DNA of 9,883 bases from an uncultured Ruminococcus sp. (lineage in GTDB: Bacteria > Bacillota > Clostridia > Oscillospirales > Ruminococcaceae): positions 1 through 9,883 of the forward strand of contig CAMWRC010000028.1 of the NCBI GenBank assembly GCA_947176565.1, read 5' to 3'. The notes beneath the pieces are model-generated. The model ran no database searches and had not been told where the DNA came from. It worked only from the letters and a program-made list of their open reading frames with translations. Of this stretch, positions 1 to 7,609 are shown in pieces. Each line of letters begins with the position of its first letter. The first letter of the stretch is position 1. The translations under genes and the position numbers were made by a program.

Positions 1-827
1 TTATCACACTGGCAATGAATATGTTCTCACAGGGCGTTGAACCTGAACTTGATTTTTCAGATATTCCGAAAATCACAGAGCTTTACACAAGAGTTACACG
101 TATGAACGTATACGAGCGTTCTCCATACAGCGGAAAACTTGTATTTGCAGCATTCAGCGGCTCACATCAGGACGCTATCGCAAAGGGAATGAAATGGCGT
201 GAAGAAGGTCACACAGAACACTGGACAGTTCCGTATCTGCCCATAGACCCCGAAGATTTGGGACGTGAATACTCCGCCGATGTAATACGTATAAACAGTC
301 AGTCCGGCAAGGGCGGAATCGGCTATATCCTTGAAACACGCTTCGGATATAATCTGCCAAAAAAAATGCGCGAATCAGTCGGCTATGCAGTAAAAGGCGT
401 TTCCGACCATAAGCATAAAGAACTCATGCCCGATGAAGTATATGAAATATTCAAGTCGCAGTTCGTGGATATTGCATCTCCCCTTAATGTCACAGAAGCT
501 CACTACGTTCAGTGCAACGGCATTGAAGCCACAGTAACCCTTATGTACAACGGCAAAAAAGCTGTTGCCGCCGATACCGGAAACGGACGTCTTGATGCAG
601 TAAGCAACGCTGTACGCTCCTATACTGGTCTTGACTATAATATAAATACATATACAGAGCATTCACTCGAAATCGGCTCATCATCAAAAGCCGTATCATA
701 CGTTGAAATAATCGCGGACGGAAAAAGCTGGTGGGGAGCAGGAATCGACAACGATATTGTCGTATCATCAATAAAAGCTCTCGTAACAGCGGTCAACAGA
801 ATGCTTTCAGGCTCTGAAAAGCAATAA
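1..827 (+). CDS. leuA: 2-isopropylmalate synthase, C-terminal part (5' end outside window)
   Basis: First enzyme of the leucine branch: condenses acetyl-CoA with 2-ketoisovalerate to give 2-isopropylmalate; cytosolic, normally feedback-inhibited by leucine. The frame is open to the window edge (the first codons read I-T-L-A before the Met at base 15), so that Met is internal and the gene is partial. The text resembles the long yeast/mycobacterial type of LeuA: the end of the catalytic barrel (MNMFSQGVEPELDFSDI), FSGSHQDAIAKG (bases 153-188), P-x-DPEDLGR, and NSQSGKGG (294-317). The C-terminal regulatory (LeuA dimer) domain follows from about base 480, with TGNGRLDAV at 555-581. Type-2 enzymes are about 550 residues, so roughly half is visible. 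The stop is TAA at 825-827. No T-rich terminator follows directly. A separate promoter starts the downstream ilv block, so leuA may belong to an upstream transcript. Confidence 0.94.
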   Translation, partial: ITLAMNMFSQGVEPELDFSDIPKITELYTRVTRMNVYERSPYSGKLVFAAFSGSHQDAIAKGMKWREEGHTEHWTVPYLPIDPEDLGREYSADVIRINSQSGKGGIGYILETRFGYNLPKKMRESVGYAVKGVSDHKHKELMPDEVYEIFKSQFVDIASPLNVTEAHYVQCNGIEATVTLMYNGKKAVAADTGNGRLDAVSNAVRSYTGLDYNINTYTEHSLEIGSSSKAVSYVEIIADGKSWWGAGIDNDIVVSSIKALVTAVNRMLSGSEKQ

Positions 828-850
828 TATTTACTGATTGTGTATGAATA

Positions 851-875
851 AATTCTGTTCAATTTGTGCAGAATT
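851..875 (+). other. Weak hairpin downstream of leuA
   Basis: AATTCTG (851-857) and CAGAATT (869-875) can form a perfect 7-bp AT-rich stem with an 11-base loop, 24 bases after the leuA stop. No U-tract follows, so it is not a convincing intrinsic terminator. It could be a 3'-end stabilising hairpin or a chance repeat. Confidence 0.3.
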
Positions 876-892
876 AATAAATCTATAATAAA

Positions 893-970
893 ATTGTCCG
901 TCCCTATTGATTTTTGTGTTTTGAGGTGTTATAATGATTTCAATAGCATTTTATCAAAGGGGCGGACAAT
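893..970. repeat. 13-bp inverted repeat bracketing the leader promoter
   Basis: The left arm ATTGTCCGTCCCT (893-905) and right arm AGGGGCGGACAAT (958-970) are inverted copies matching at 12 of 13 positions; the single difference is a G-T pair. The arms are 52 bases apart. The left arm ends just before the -35 box (907-912). The right arm covers the leader peptide's ribosome binding site (956-962). As DNA it could be a split operator. As RNA it can fold only in transcripts starting upstream of 893, for example read-through from leuA, where it would hide the leader ribosome binding site. The repeat is seen directly; both roles are inference. Confidence 0.7.
907..935 (+). promoter_or_regulatory. 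Sigma-A-type promoter with extended -10 for the ilv leader
   Basis: The -10 box TATAAT (930-935) matches consensus exactly and is preceded by TG at 927-928, giving an extended -10 (TGnTATAAT). The -35 box TTGATT (907-912, 4 of 6 to TTGACA) lies 17 bp upstream. The predicted start is near A942, about 30 bases before the leader peptide ATG. It sits between the arms of the 893-970 inverted repeat. Confidence 0.78.
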
Positions 971-971
971 A

Positions 972-1073
972 ATGAAAACCGTAAATTTTTATTCCGGTAC
1001 TATTATTATAGTCGGCACGGTCATTAGCGGCTGTAGTCGTTTTTCGTTCTGCCCGTGTGGTACTATTGCTTGA
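972..1073 (+). CDS. Ile/Val-rich attenuator leader peptide of the ilvBNC operon
   Basis: A 33-codon ORF (ATG 972, stop TGA 1071-1073) with a good ribosome binding site, AAAGGGG at 956-962, nine bases before the ATG. Residues 10-18 read T-I-I-I-V-G-T-V-I: three consecutive Ile codons (1002-1010), then Val (1011), Val (1020) and Ile (1023). Further Ile and Val codons lie at positions 32 and 4. There are no Leu codons. The peptide itself probably has no function; its translation would sense charged tRNA-Ile and tRNA-Val. The final codons GGT ACT ATT GCT TGA lie inside the candidate antiterminator strand, so a ribosome finishing at the stop would mask it and let the terminator at 1104 form. The same frame opens upstream at 864, before the predicted transcription start, so the 972 start is preferred. 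This is analogous to enterobacterial ilvL; no sequence homology is claimed. Confidence 0.85.
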   Translation: MKTVNFYSGTIIIVGTVISGCSRFSFCPCGTIA

Positions 1074-1111
1074 TACAATGCACTTATGAGCGGTATGAGC
1101 AGCAGTCTCCG
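1058..1111 (+). promoter_or_regulatory. Candidate antiterminator hairpin
   Basis: Bases 1058-1072 (end of the leader ORF) can pair with 1096-1111, which includes the whole 5' arm of the terminator. Pairs: U1058-G1111, G1059-C1110, G1060-C1109; a 1x2 internal loop; A1062-U1106, C1063-G1105, U1064-A1104; an A-C mismatch; then U1066-G1102 to G1072-U1096, seven pairs including three G-U. It is mutually exclusive with the terminator stem. A ribosome stalled on the Ile/Val codons would leave 1058-1072 free (readthrough); one at the stop would cover it (termination). Worked out by eye without energy calculation. The region-1 partner that would pre-empt this strand in untranslated RNA is unclear; AGCGG (1026-1030) pairing with 1066-1070 is a weak candidate. 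Confidence 0.6.
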
Positions 1112-1135
1112 GCAGAAGTCGGAGACTTTTTGTTT
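1104..1135 (+). terminator. Intrinsic terminator (attenuator) upstream of ilvB
   Basis: AGTCTCCG (1104-1111) and CGGAGACT (1120-1127) form a perfect 8-bp GC-rich stem with an 8-base loop. Five T's (1127-1131) follow, then GTTT. It lies between the leader stop (1073) and the ilvB start (1181), the place expected for an attenuator. Its 5' arm is shared with the alternative 1058-1111 hairpin. Confidence 0.88.
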
Positions 1136-1180
1136 GATGTCTCTGTGCATCAGTATGAATTTTCAGAACAGGAGGATTTT

Positions 1181-2920
1181 ATGTTAATAAACGGCGCAAA
1201 AATAATCGTTGAGACGCTTATCGAACAGGGCTGTGATACCGTTTTCGGCTATCCCGGCGGACAGGTAATAAATCTGTTCGACGAGCTGTATCTCAACAGA
1301 AACAGAATAAACCATATTCTCGCTGCCCATGAACAGGGTGCTGCCCATGCTGCCGACGGCTATGCAAGGGCTACCGGAAAAGTCGGCGTATGCATCGCAA
1401 CATCAGGTCCGGGAGCAACAAATCTTGTTACCGGTATCGCTACAGCTTATCTTGATTCCGTTCCGCTTGTGGCTATAACCGGCAATGTCCCCACAAGCCT
1501 TATCGGACGCGACAGCTTTCAGGAAGTCGATATTGTTGGCATTACCATGCCTGTAACAAAACATAATTTCATTGTAAAGGATATACGCGAACTGGCAGAT
1601 ACGCTCCGCACTGCATTCAAAATCGCAAAATCAGGACGTCCAGGTCCTGTTCTGGTGGATATTCCCAAGGACGTTCAGACCGCTTCATGGGATTTTGAAC
1701 CGAAAAAAGACCCCGTAAGACCTTATCCGCTGAATTTCGCATCAGAGAAAAAACTCCGTCAGGCTGCTGAAATGATTATGGAATCAAAAAGACCGTATAT
1801 ATACTTCGGCGGCGGAATTATTTCAGGAAAAGCAGCTTCTGAGCTGCTCAGGCTTGCGGAAAAGATTGATGCTCCTATGGGCTGCTCACTTATGGGACTT
1901 TCAGCTGTACCGTCCGACAATCCGAAATTTTTAGGAATGAATGGTATGCACGGTCATTATGCTTCATCTGTAGCGCAGGACGAGGCTGACCTTGTTATTA
2001 CACTAGGCGCGCGCTTCTCAGACCGTGCAACAGGCGACAAAAAACGATTCAATAAGAATTTTAAGATAATACACATAGACATTGATAATGCAGAGCTTGA
2101 CAAGAATATCACTGCCAATCTTTCAATCGAGGGCGATATTAAAGATGCTCTGTTCCGCCTGATTCCTATGCTTTCCGCCGTTGAACGTCCGGAATGGGAC
2201 AAGCGTATCGAGGAACTCCGTGCAGAAGAAGCCGAACGTCTCAAAAGTGCAACAAACAGTGCATTTGCAAAACGCTGCGACAGCTGTACTCACAAGTGCG
2301 GACGTTCGGATATGATTGCGGAAAACCACCTTACGCCCTATCAGATAATCGACATCATCAGCTCAAAGGCGGACGAGCATGACATTGTCGTAACTGATGT
2401 AGGACAGCATCAGATGTGGACTGCACAGCGTTATCCGCTTAAAAATCCACGTACATTCCTTACAAGCGGAGGTCTCGGAACTATGGGCTACGGACTCGGC
2501 GCGGCTATCGGTGCATCGGCAGCTGAGGGCAGACGTACTATCCTCTTTACCGGCGACGGAAGCTTCGGAATGAATCTCAACGAACTTGCTACGGCAGTTT
2601 CACAGAATACCCCTATTGTAATCGTTATCATGAACAACGGCGTACTCGGCATGGTAAGACAATGGCAGACGCTCTTTTTTGACAAACATTATTCAAATAC
2701 CACTCTTGCACGTCAGACGGATTTCGTCAAGCTTGCAGAAGCATTCGGTGCAAAGGGTGCAAGAGCGTTCACGGCTGAGGAACTCGAAAAGGCAGCAGAA
2801 GAAGCATTTTCCGTAAATTCGCCGTTTGTTATTGACTGTGCGGTTGACTGCAATGAATTTGTTCTCCCTATGCTTCCGCCGGGCGGCTCTATTGATGACA
2901 TCATTACCGAGATAAAGTGA
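1181..2920 (+). CDS. ilvB: Acetolactate synthase, large (catalytic) subunit
   Basis: ThDP enzyme that joins two pyruvates to acetolactate (valine/leucine) or pyruvate with 2-ketobutyrate to acetohydroxybutyrate (isoleucine); cytosolic, works with the small subunit IlvN. The 579-residue product has the normal family length. The N-terminal pyrimidine-binding domain carries catalytic Glu51 in AAHEQGAAHAADGYA, and the FAD-associated middle domain spans about 190-350. The C-terminal pyrophosphate domain has GDG (458-460) and NN (485-486) of the ThDP/Mg motif. ATG 1181 is chosen because AGGAGG (1170-1175) precedes it and MLINGAKIIVETL is the family's usual start; the frame extends upstream only through the attenuator. 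An oddity is a linker before the C-terminal domain with C366-x2-C369-x3-C373. The stop is two bases before the ilvN GTG and ten bases before its preferred ATG. Expression is probably set by the upstream attenuator. Confidence 0.97.
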   Translation: MLINGAKIIVETLIEQGCDTVFGYPGGQVINLFDELYLNRNRINHILAAHEQGAAHAADGYARATGKVGVCIATSGPGATNLVTGIATAYLDSVPLVAITGNVPTSLIGRDSFQEVDIVGITMPVTKHNFIVKDIRELADTLRTAFKIAKSGRPGPVLVDIPKDVQTASWDFEPKKDPVRPYPLNFASEKKLRQAAEMIMESKRPYIYFGGGIISGKAASELLRLAEKIDAPMGCSLMGLSAVPSDNPKFLGMNGMHGHYASSVAQDEADLVITLGARFSDRATGDKKRFNKNFKIIHIDIDNAELDKNITANLSIEGDIKDALFRLIPMLSAVERPEWDKRIEELRAEEAERLKSATNSAFAKRCDSCTHKCGRSDMIAENHLTPYQIIDIISSKADEHDIVVTDVGQHQMWTAQRYPLKNPRTFLTSGGLGTMGYGLGAAIGASAAEGRRTILFTGDGSFGMNLNELATAVSQNTPIVIVIMNNGVLGMVRQWQTLFFDKHYSNTTLARQTDFVKLAEAFGAKGARAFTAEELEKAAEEAFSVNSPFVIDCAVDCNEFVLPMLPPGGSIDDIITEIK

Positions 2921-2930
2921 GGTGGAAAAT

Positions 2931-3437
2931 ATGGAAAATAATCAGTTCGTTATCGGCGTTATTGTATCGAATGTTTCGGGTGTGCTGTCAAGAGTCTCCG
3001 GAATGTTCACACGGCGCGGATTCAATATCGACTGTCTTACCGTGGGAGAAACAGAATCAAGCGGATTTTCACGTATTACCGTAGTTTTCCACGGTGATGA
3101 TGACATAAAGCACAGAATCGTAAAACAGCTCGAAAAGCTTCATGATGTAAAGGAAGTCGAGGTTCTTGACCAGCACGAAACAGTTATACGCGAACTTCTG
3201 CTGATAAAGGTGAGAAATACTCCGGCTACACGTCAGGATATTATGACTGCTGTTGAGATATTCCGTTCAAAGATTGTTGATTACTCACCTACTGCGCTTG
3301 TGTGCGAACTCACTGGTGAAACTTCAAAGATTGATGCGTTTATCGAACTCATGAAGCCATACGGCATTATGGAAATGTGCCGCACAGGTATGATTGCCAT
3401 TGAACGCGGCGACAACTGCCTGAAAACTGAAAAATAA
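2931..3437 (+). CDS. ilvN: Acetolactate synthase, small (regulatory) subunit
   Basis: Activates IlvB and confers feedback inhibition by valine. The 168 residues are typical for the family: an N-terminal ACT domain (about 5-80) followed by the conserved C-terminal domain (about 84-160, including RELLLIKV and TGMIAIERG). Asn14, Gly17 and Asn32 in the N-x2-G...FNI pattern line up with the valine-site residues Asn11, Gly14 and Asn29 of E. coli IlvH, so valine feedback is probably retained (alignment by eye). ATG 2931 is preferred because AGGTGG (2920-2925) lies five bases upstream. An in-frame GTG at 2922 overlaps that site and would add only three residues. The gene sits ten bases after the ilvB stop and is surely cotranscribed with it, probably translationally coupled. 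The symbol ilvH is also used for this family. Confidence 0.96.
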   Translation: MENNQFVIGVIVSNVSGVLSRVSGMFTRRGFNIDCLTVGETESSGFSRITVVFHGDDDIKHRIVKQLEKLHDVKEVEVLDQHETVIRELLLIKVRNTPATRQDIMTAVEIFRSKIVDYSPTALVCELTGETSKIDAFIELMKPYGIMEMCRTGMIAIERGDNCLKTEK

Positions 3438-3441
3438 TGTA

Positions 3442-4561
<1,120 letters not shown>

Positions 4562-4562
4562 G

Positions 4563-4587
4563 AATCAGTAATTGACAATTGCTGATT
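4563..4587. repeat. 25-bp near-perfect palindrome just after ilvC
   Basis: Arms AATCAGTAATTG (4563-4574) and CAATTGCTGATT (4576-4587) are inverted copies around a single base, A4575, with one T-G mismatch. It begins two bases after the ilvC stop. No T-tract follows, so it is not a terminator by itself. It could be a DNA operator or a 3'-end RNA hairpin; nothing decides between these. Confidence 0.6.
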
Positions 4588-4626
4588 TGCAATCCGGAAT
4601 TTTTCGGCTGTGAATCGGACGTAATT

Positions 4627-4663
4627 CGGGTGACGGTTCATAACAGTTCCGTCACCTGTTTTT
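4627..4663 (+). terminator. Intrinsic terminator between ilvC and ilvD
   Basis: CGGGTGACGG (4627-4636) pairs with CCGTCACCTG (4649-4658): ten pairs including one G-U, a 12-base loop, then TTTTT (4659-4663). It is a strong Rho-independent terminator that should end the ilvBNC transcript. No alternative antiterminator strand was found by eye. Confidence 0.88.
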
Positions 4664-4666
4664 ATA

Positions 4667-4694
4667 TTGATATTATGCAAATACTGATTTGAAT
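4667..4694 (+). promoter_or_regulatory. Weak candidate promoter for the ilvD-leuD block
   Basis: TTGATA (4667-4672, 5 of 6) and TTGAAT (4689-4694, 4 of 6) are spaced 16 bp, directly after the terminator. A promoter is expected here because the upstream terminator is strong, but the -10 box is poor and the call rests mostly on position. Confidence 0.3.
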
Positions 4695-4752
4695 CCGAAT
4701 CCTTCGGTACAGGCAGAATCCGAAAGATATAGTGATAAGTGAGGTAAAAATT

Positions 4753-6414
4753 ATGAGTGAAAATTTTTTCTGTTCGGGAGTTGAAAAAGCTTCACAGCGT
4801 TCACTTTTCAACGCACTCGGACATACTAAAGAGGAAATGAGACGTCCGCTTGTAGGTATTGTATCATCGTATAATGAAATAGTACCCGGACATATGAATA
4901 TAGATAAAATCGTTGAGGCTGTAAAGCTCGGCGTTGCCATGAACGGCGGTACACCTGTGGTATTCCCTGCAATTGCAGTATGCGACGGTATTGCTATGGG
5001 TCACACCGGAATGAAATATTCCCTTGTTACCCGCGATTTGATTGCCGATTCAACTGAATGCATGGCACTTGCACATCATTTTGACGCGCTTGTTATGATT
5101 CCGAACTGTGATAAAAATGTCCCCGGACTTCTCATGGCTGCGGCAAGAATAAACGTTCCGACAATATTCGTAAGCGGCGGTCCTATGCTTGCCGGTCACG
5201 TAAAAGGAAAGAAAACAAGTCTTTCAAGTATGTTCGAGGCTGTAGGAGCTTACACTGCCGGCAAAATGTCACTTGAGGACGTTGAGGAATACGAAAACAA
5301 TGCCTGTCCTACCTGCGGTTCATGCTCCGGAATGTATACAGCAAACTCAATGAACTGCCTTACTGAAGTTTTAGGCATGGGACTCAGAGGAAACGGCACA
5401 ATTCCGGCTGTTTATTCCGAAAGAATAAAGCTTGCCAAAATGGCTGGTATGCAGGTTATGGAACTCTATAGAAACAATATCCGTCCGCTTGACATCATGA
5501 CGGAAAAAGCGTTCATGAATGCTCTTACTGCTGATATGGCTCTCGGCTGTTCGACAAACAGTATGCTTCATCTTCCGGCAATTGCCAACGAATGCGGAGT
5601 CAATATCAATCTTGATATTGCAAATGAAATCAGTGCAAAAACGCCTAATCTCTGTCATCTTGCTCCTGCCGGTCATACATATATGGAGGATTTGAACGAA
5701 GCAGGCGGAGTATATGCAGTTCTGAATGAACTTTCAAAAAAAGATTTGATAAATCTCGACTGCATGACAGTTACAGGAAAGACCGTAGGCGAAAATATTT
5801 CCGGCTGTATCAATAAAGACCCTGATACAATACGTCCGATTGACAATCCCTACAGCGAAACAGGCGGAATTGCAGTTCTGCGCGGAAATCTTGCTCCGGA
5901 CAGATGCGTTGTCAAGAGAAGTGCAGTAGCTCCTGAAATGCTTGTACACAACGGTCCTGCACGAGTATTTGATAGTGAGGAAGAAGCTATCAAGGTTATT
6001 TATGAGGGCGGAATCAAGGCAGGAGACGTTGTTGTTATCCGCTATGAAGGTCCTGCCGGTGGTCCGGGAATGCGTGAAATGCTCTCGCCTACTTCTGCAA
6101 TTCAGGGAGCAGGTCTCGGCTCAACAGTAGCACTCATCACTGACGGAAGATTCAGCGGTGCAACAAGAGGTGCAGCTATCGGTCATGTCTCTCCAGAGGC
6201 CGTAAACGGCGGCACTATCGCATATGTCAAAGACGGCGATATAATTTCCATTGATATTCCGAACTACAGCATTAATCTTGAAATTTCTGACGAAGAACTT
6301 GCAGAACGCCGCAAATCAATGCCGATAAAGAAAAAAGAGGGAATTACCGGTTATCTTAAACGTTATGCTTCTATGGTTTCGTCTGCTGACAAGGGAGCAA
6401 TAATAAATAAATAA
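4753..6414 (+). CDS. ilvD: Dihydroxy-acid dehydratase
   Basis: Iron-sulfur enzyme that dehydrates 2,3-dihydroxyisovalerate and 2,3-dihydroxy-3-methylvalerate to the keto acids of valine and isoleucine; cytosolic. The 553 residues match family length. Cluster-region cysteines are visible as Cys119 (PNCDKNVPG) and Cys191 ([12 protein letters not shown]), with Cys185 and Cys188 just before the latter. The first cluster cysteine seen in plant/mycobacterial [2Fe-2S] enzymes is replaced here by Gly in NEIVPGH, as in the E. coli oxygen-sensitive [4Fe-4S] type, fitting an anaerobe. Ser468 in [10 protein letters not shown] is the candidate catalytic base. ATG 4753 has GAGGT (4741-4745) seven bases upstream; an in-frame GTG at 4732 lies upstream of that site and is not preferred. 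The gene starts a second block after the terminator and ends in a TAAA repeat leading into the next gene. Confidence 0.97.
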   Translation: MSENFFCSGVEKASQRSLFNALGHTKEEMRRPLVGIVSSYNEIVPGHMNIDKIVEAVKLGVAMNGGTPVVFPAIAVCDGIAMGHTGMKYSLVTRDLIADSTECMALAHHFDALVMIPNCDKNVPGLLMAAARINVPTIFVSGGPMLAGHVKGKKTSLSSMFEAVGAYTAGKMSLEDVEEYENNACPTCGSCSGMYTANSMNCLTEVLGMGLRGNGTIPAVYSERIKLAKMAGMQVMELYRNNIRPLDIMTEKAFMNALTADMALGCSTNSMLHLPAIANECGVNINLDIANEISAKTPNLCHLAPAGHTYMEDLNEAGGVYAVLNELSKKDLINLDCMTVTGKTVGENISGCINKDPDTIRPIDNPYSETGGIAVLRGNLAPDRCVVKRSAVAPEMLVHNGPARVFDSEEEAIKVIYEGGIKAGDVVVIRYEGPAGGPGMREMLSPTSAIQGAGLGSTVALITDGRFSGATRGAAIGHVSPEAVNGGTIAYVKDGDIISIDIPNYSINLEISDEELAERRKSMPIKKKEGITGYLKRYASMVSSADKGAIINK

Positions 6415-6423
6415 ATAAATAAT
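6404..6423 (+). repeat. Tetranucleotide TAAA repeat at the ilvD/acyltransferase junction
   Basis: Four tandem TAAA units (6404-6419) plus TAAT (6420-6423) span the ilvD stop (6412-6414) and run up to the next ATG. Because the unit contains the stop, loss or gain of one unit keeps the ilvD end unchanged and only alters the nine-base spacing to the next start. No Shine-Dalgarno is present here; the nearest purine run, AAGGGAG (6391-6397), is 26 bases from the ATG. Confidence 0.7.
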
Positions 6424-7575
6424 ATGTTTAGTCGTGAAGATACAAAGGCATTAAAAGGGATAGCGGTTATAATGATGCTGCTTCATCATCTCGCAGGATT
6501 CAGTGACCGTTATCCGAAAGGATTTGAGGGATTCAAATCTCTCTGGAAAGGATTCGTCACAGAAGGATACCTCGGAAGTCTGGCATCAAATGTACGTCTG
6601 TGTGTGGCTGTTTTCTTTTTCCTCGGCGGATATGGTATGTATAGGCAGATGGAAAAAGGAAAATATTCTTTGTTTGATTCTGTTGTCAGACTTTTCAGAA
6701 ACTACTGGAAAGTATTCGTAATATTTGTACCTATAGCATTTATATTTTTCCGGCGTTCAGGAGATGATATAAATAATCTCTGCACAAGATATAATGTACA
6801 GGATTTGAAAACGCTTATAACAGCTGTTATATCAAATTTCTTTGCTTTATCCTACAGTATAAACAACGAATGGTGGTTTATCCAGACATATATATGCGTA
6901 ATGCTTCTGGGATTGGTTTATTTTATCCTCCTGCGCAAAAACAAATATTTTGCGGTTGAACTGTTTATTGTATTCATAATAGATATTCTCGCAAGAAGCT
7001 TTTTTCCTGCGCTTAAATCTGTTGAGGCGTTCAACAGACTTGGAAGTAATTTCTTTTATAACAAACTGCTTGCGCTTGACAATCCTGCTCAGTGTTTCTT
7101 TGCGGGAATAACATTTGCGAAATTTGATGCAATAGTTAAAATGAAGAAAAAGCTTTCAGAAATACCATGCAGTACAATTGTATCACTTGTTGCCGTTGCT
7201 GCGGTTATGTGGTGCAGAAGTTTTGTTGTGGGCGATTTGTTTGACATCGTGTATGTAATATCATTCATTGTACTGGTATCGCAGTTCTTTGACGGTGTAA
7301 AGCCTGTCAAGAAGATTTTCGGCTATCTTGGTAAGCACAGTACGAATATATGGCTTATTCATTCATTTTTCTGTTATTATTTCCTTGAAGCAACAAAAAT
7401 CGTGTACAGCACAAAAAGCGTATGGATTGACCTGCTGATACTTACTGTGATGTCGCTTGCAGCATCAATTATCGTAGATTTTATTTTCAGATGGATTTCA
7501 GTTCTGTACGAAAAATTCAAAGTCTGGAGTACGGCAAATGAAAGTCCAAAGGCTTTAAAGACGGGTAATAAATAA
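6424..7575 (+). CDS. Acyltransferase-3 (OafA-like) family integral membrane protein
   Basis: A 383-residue polytopic membrane protein resembling acyltransferase family 3, whose members move acetyl or other acyl groups onto cell-surface glycans, peptidoglycan or small molecules. Seen: the N-terminal pattern KALKGIAVIMMLLHH (8-22) with the paired His21-His22 expected near the active site; hydrophobic segments near 12-26, 58-72, 96-109, 131-146, 152-170, 176-195, 249-264, 272-288, 307-325 and 333-357; and the late motif KHSTNIWLIHSFF (304-316). No signal peptide or extra SGNH domain is present. The start gives the family's usual N-terminus, but no Shine-Dalgarno precedes it, and only nine bases separate it from the ilvD stop, so translation may be coupled to ilvD. 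The substrate is unknown, and nothing in the sequence links it to BCAA synthesis. The family call is fairly sure; function is not. Confidence 0.82.
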   Translation: MFSREDTKALKGIAVIMMLLHHLAGFSDRYPKGFEGFKSLWKGFVTEGYLGSLASNVRLCVAVFFFLGGYGMYRQMEKGKYSLFDSVVRLFRNYWKVFVIFVPIAFIFFRRSGDDINNLCTRYNVQDLKTLITAVISNFFALSYSINNEWWFIQTYICVMLLGLVYFILLRKNKYFAVELFIVFIIDILARSFFPALKSVEAFNRLGSNFFYNKLLALDNPAQCFFAGITFAKFDAIVKMKKKLSEIPCSTIVSLVAVAAVMWCRSFVVGDLFDIVYVISFIVLVSQFFDGVKPVKKIFGYLGKHSTNIWLIHSFFCYYFLEATKIVYSTKSVWIDLLILTVMSLAASIIVDFIFRWISVLYEKFKVWSTANESPKALKTGNK

Positions 7576-7590
7576 AATCATAATATGATT
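7576..7590. repeat. Short AT-rich inverted repeat before the 7610 gene
   Basis: AATCAT (7576-7581) and ATGATT (7585-7590) flank three bases, immediately after the acyltransferase stop. It has no T-tract and low GC, so it is not a terminator; it may be chance. Confidence 0.25.
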
Positions 7591-7609
7591 ATAAGGAGAT
7601 ATTAAGATT

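Larger units (their letters stand above)
4582..4723 (+). repeat. Imperfect direct repeat flanking the ilvC-ilvD terminator
   Basis: Copy A (4582-4619) and copy B (4684-4723) share CTGATTTG, AATCC, GAAT, TTCGG and GAATC-GA blocks in the same order with small insertions. Copy A lies between ilvC and the terminator; copy B lies in the ilvD 5' untranslated region. This looks like an old local duplication of about 40 bp. Within copy B, TTCGG (4703-4707) can pair with CCGAA (4720-4724). Function unknown. Confidence 0.5.

Noticed and set aside
851..875. Intrinsic terminator of leuA.
   Set aside because: The stem is AT-rich and no T-tract follows, so it is listed only as a weak hairpin.
864..971. 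Longer version of the leader ORF in the same frame.
   Set aside because: It begins before the predicted transcription start near 942, and the only good ribosome binding site points to ATG 972.
1055..1180. Upstream extension of the ilvB frame, adding 42 residues.
   Set aside because: It runs through the antiterminator and terminator and has no ribosome binding site at its start; ATG 1181 has AGGAGG and the family N-terminus.
828..1180. T-box riboswitch upstream of ilvB.
   Set aside because: No T-box AGGGTGGNACCGCG-like sequence or long stem I region is visible; a translated leader and a simple terminator are present instead.
1086..1187. A 33-codon ORF starting at ATG 1086, overlapping the terminator and the ilvB start.
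   Set aside because: There is no Shine-Dalgarno before it and no run of BCAA codons; the leader at 972 explains the region better.
2922..2930. GTG 2922 as the ilvN start.
   Set aside because: It lies within the ribosome binding site AGGTGG; ATG 2931 is correctly spaced.
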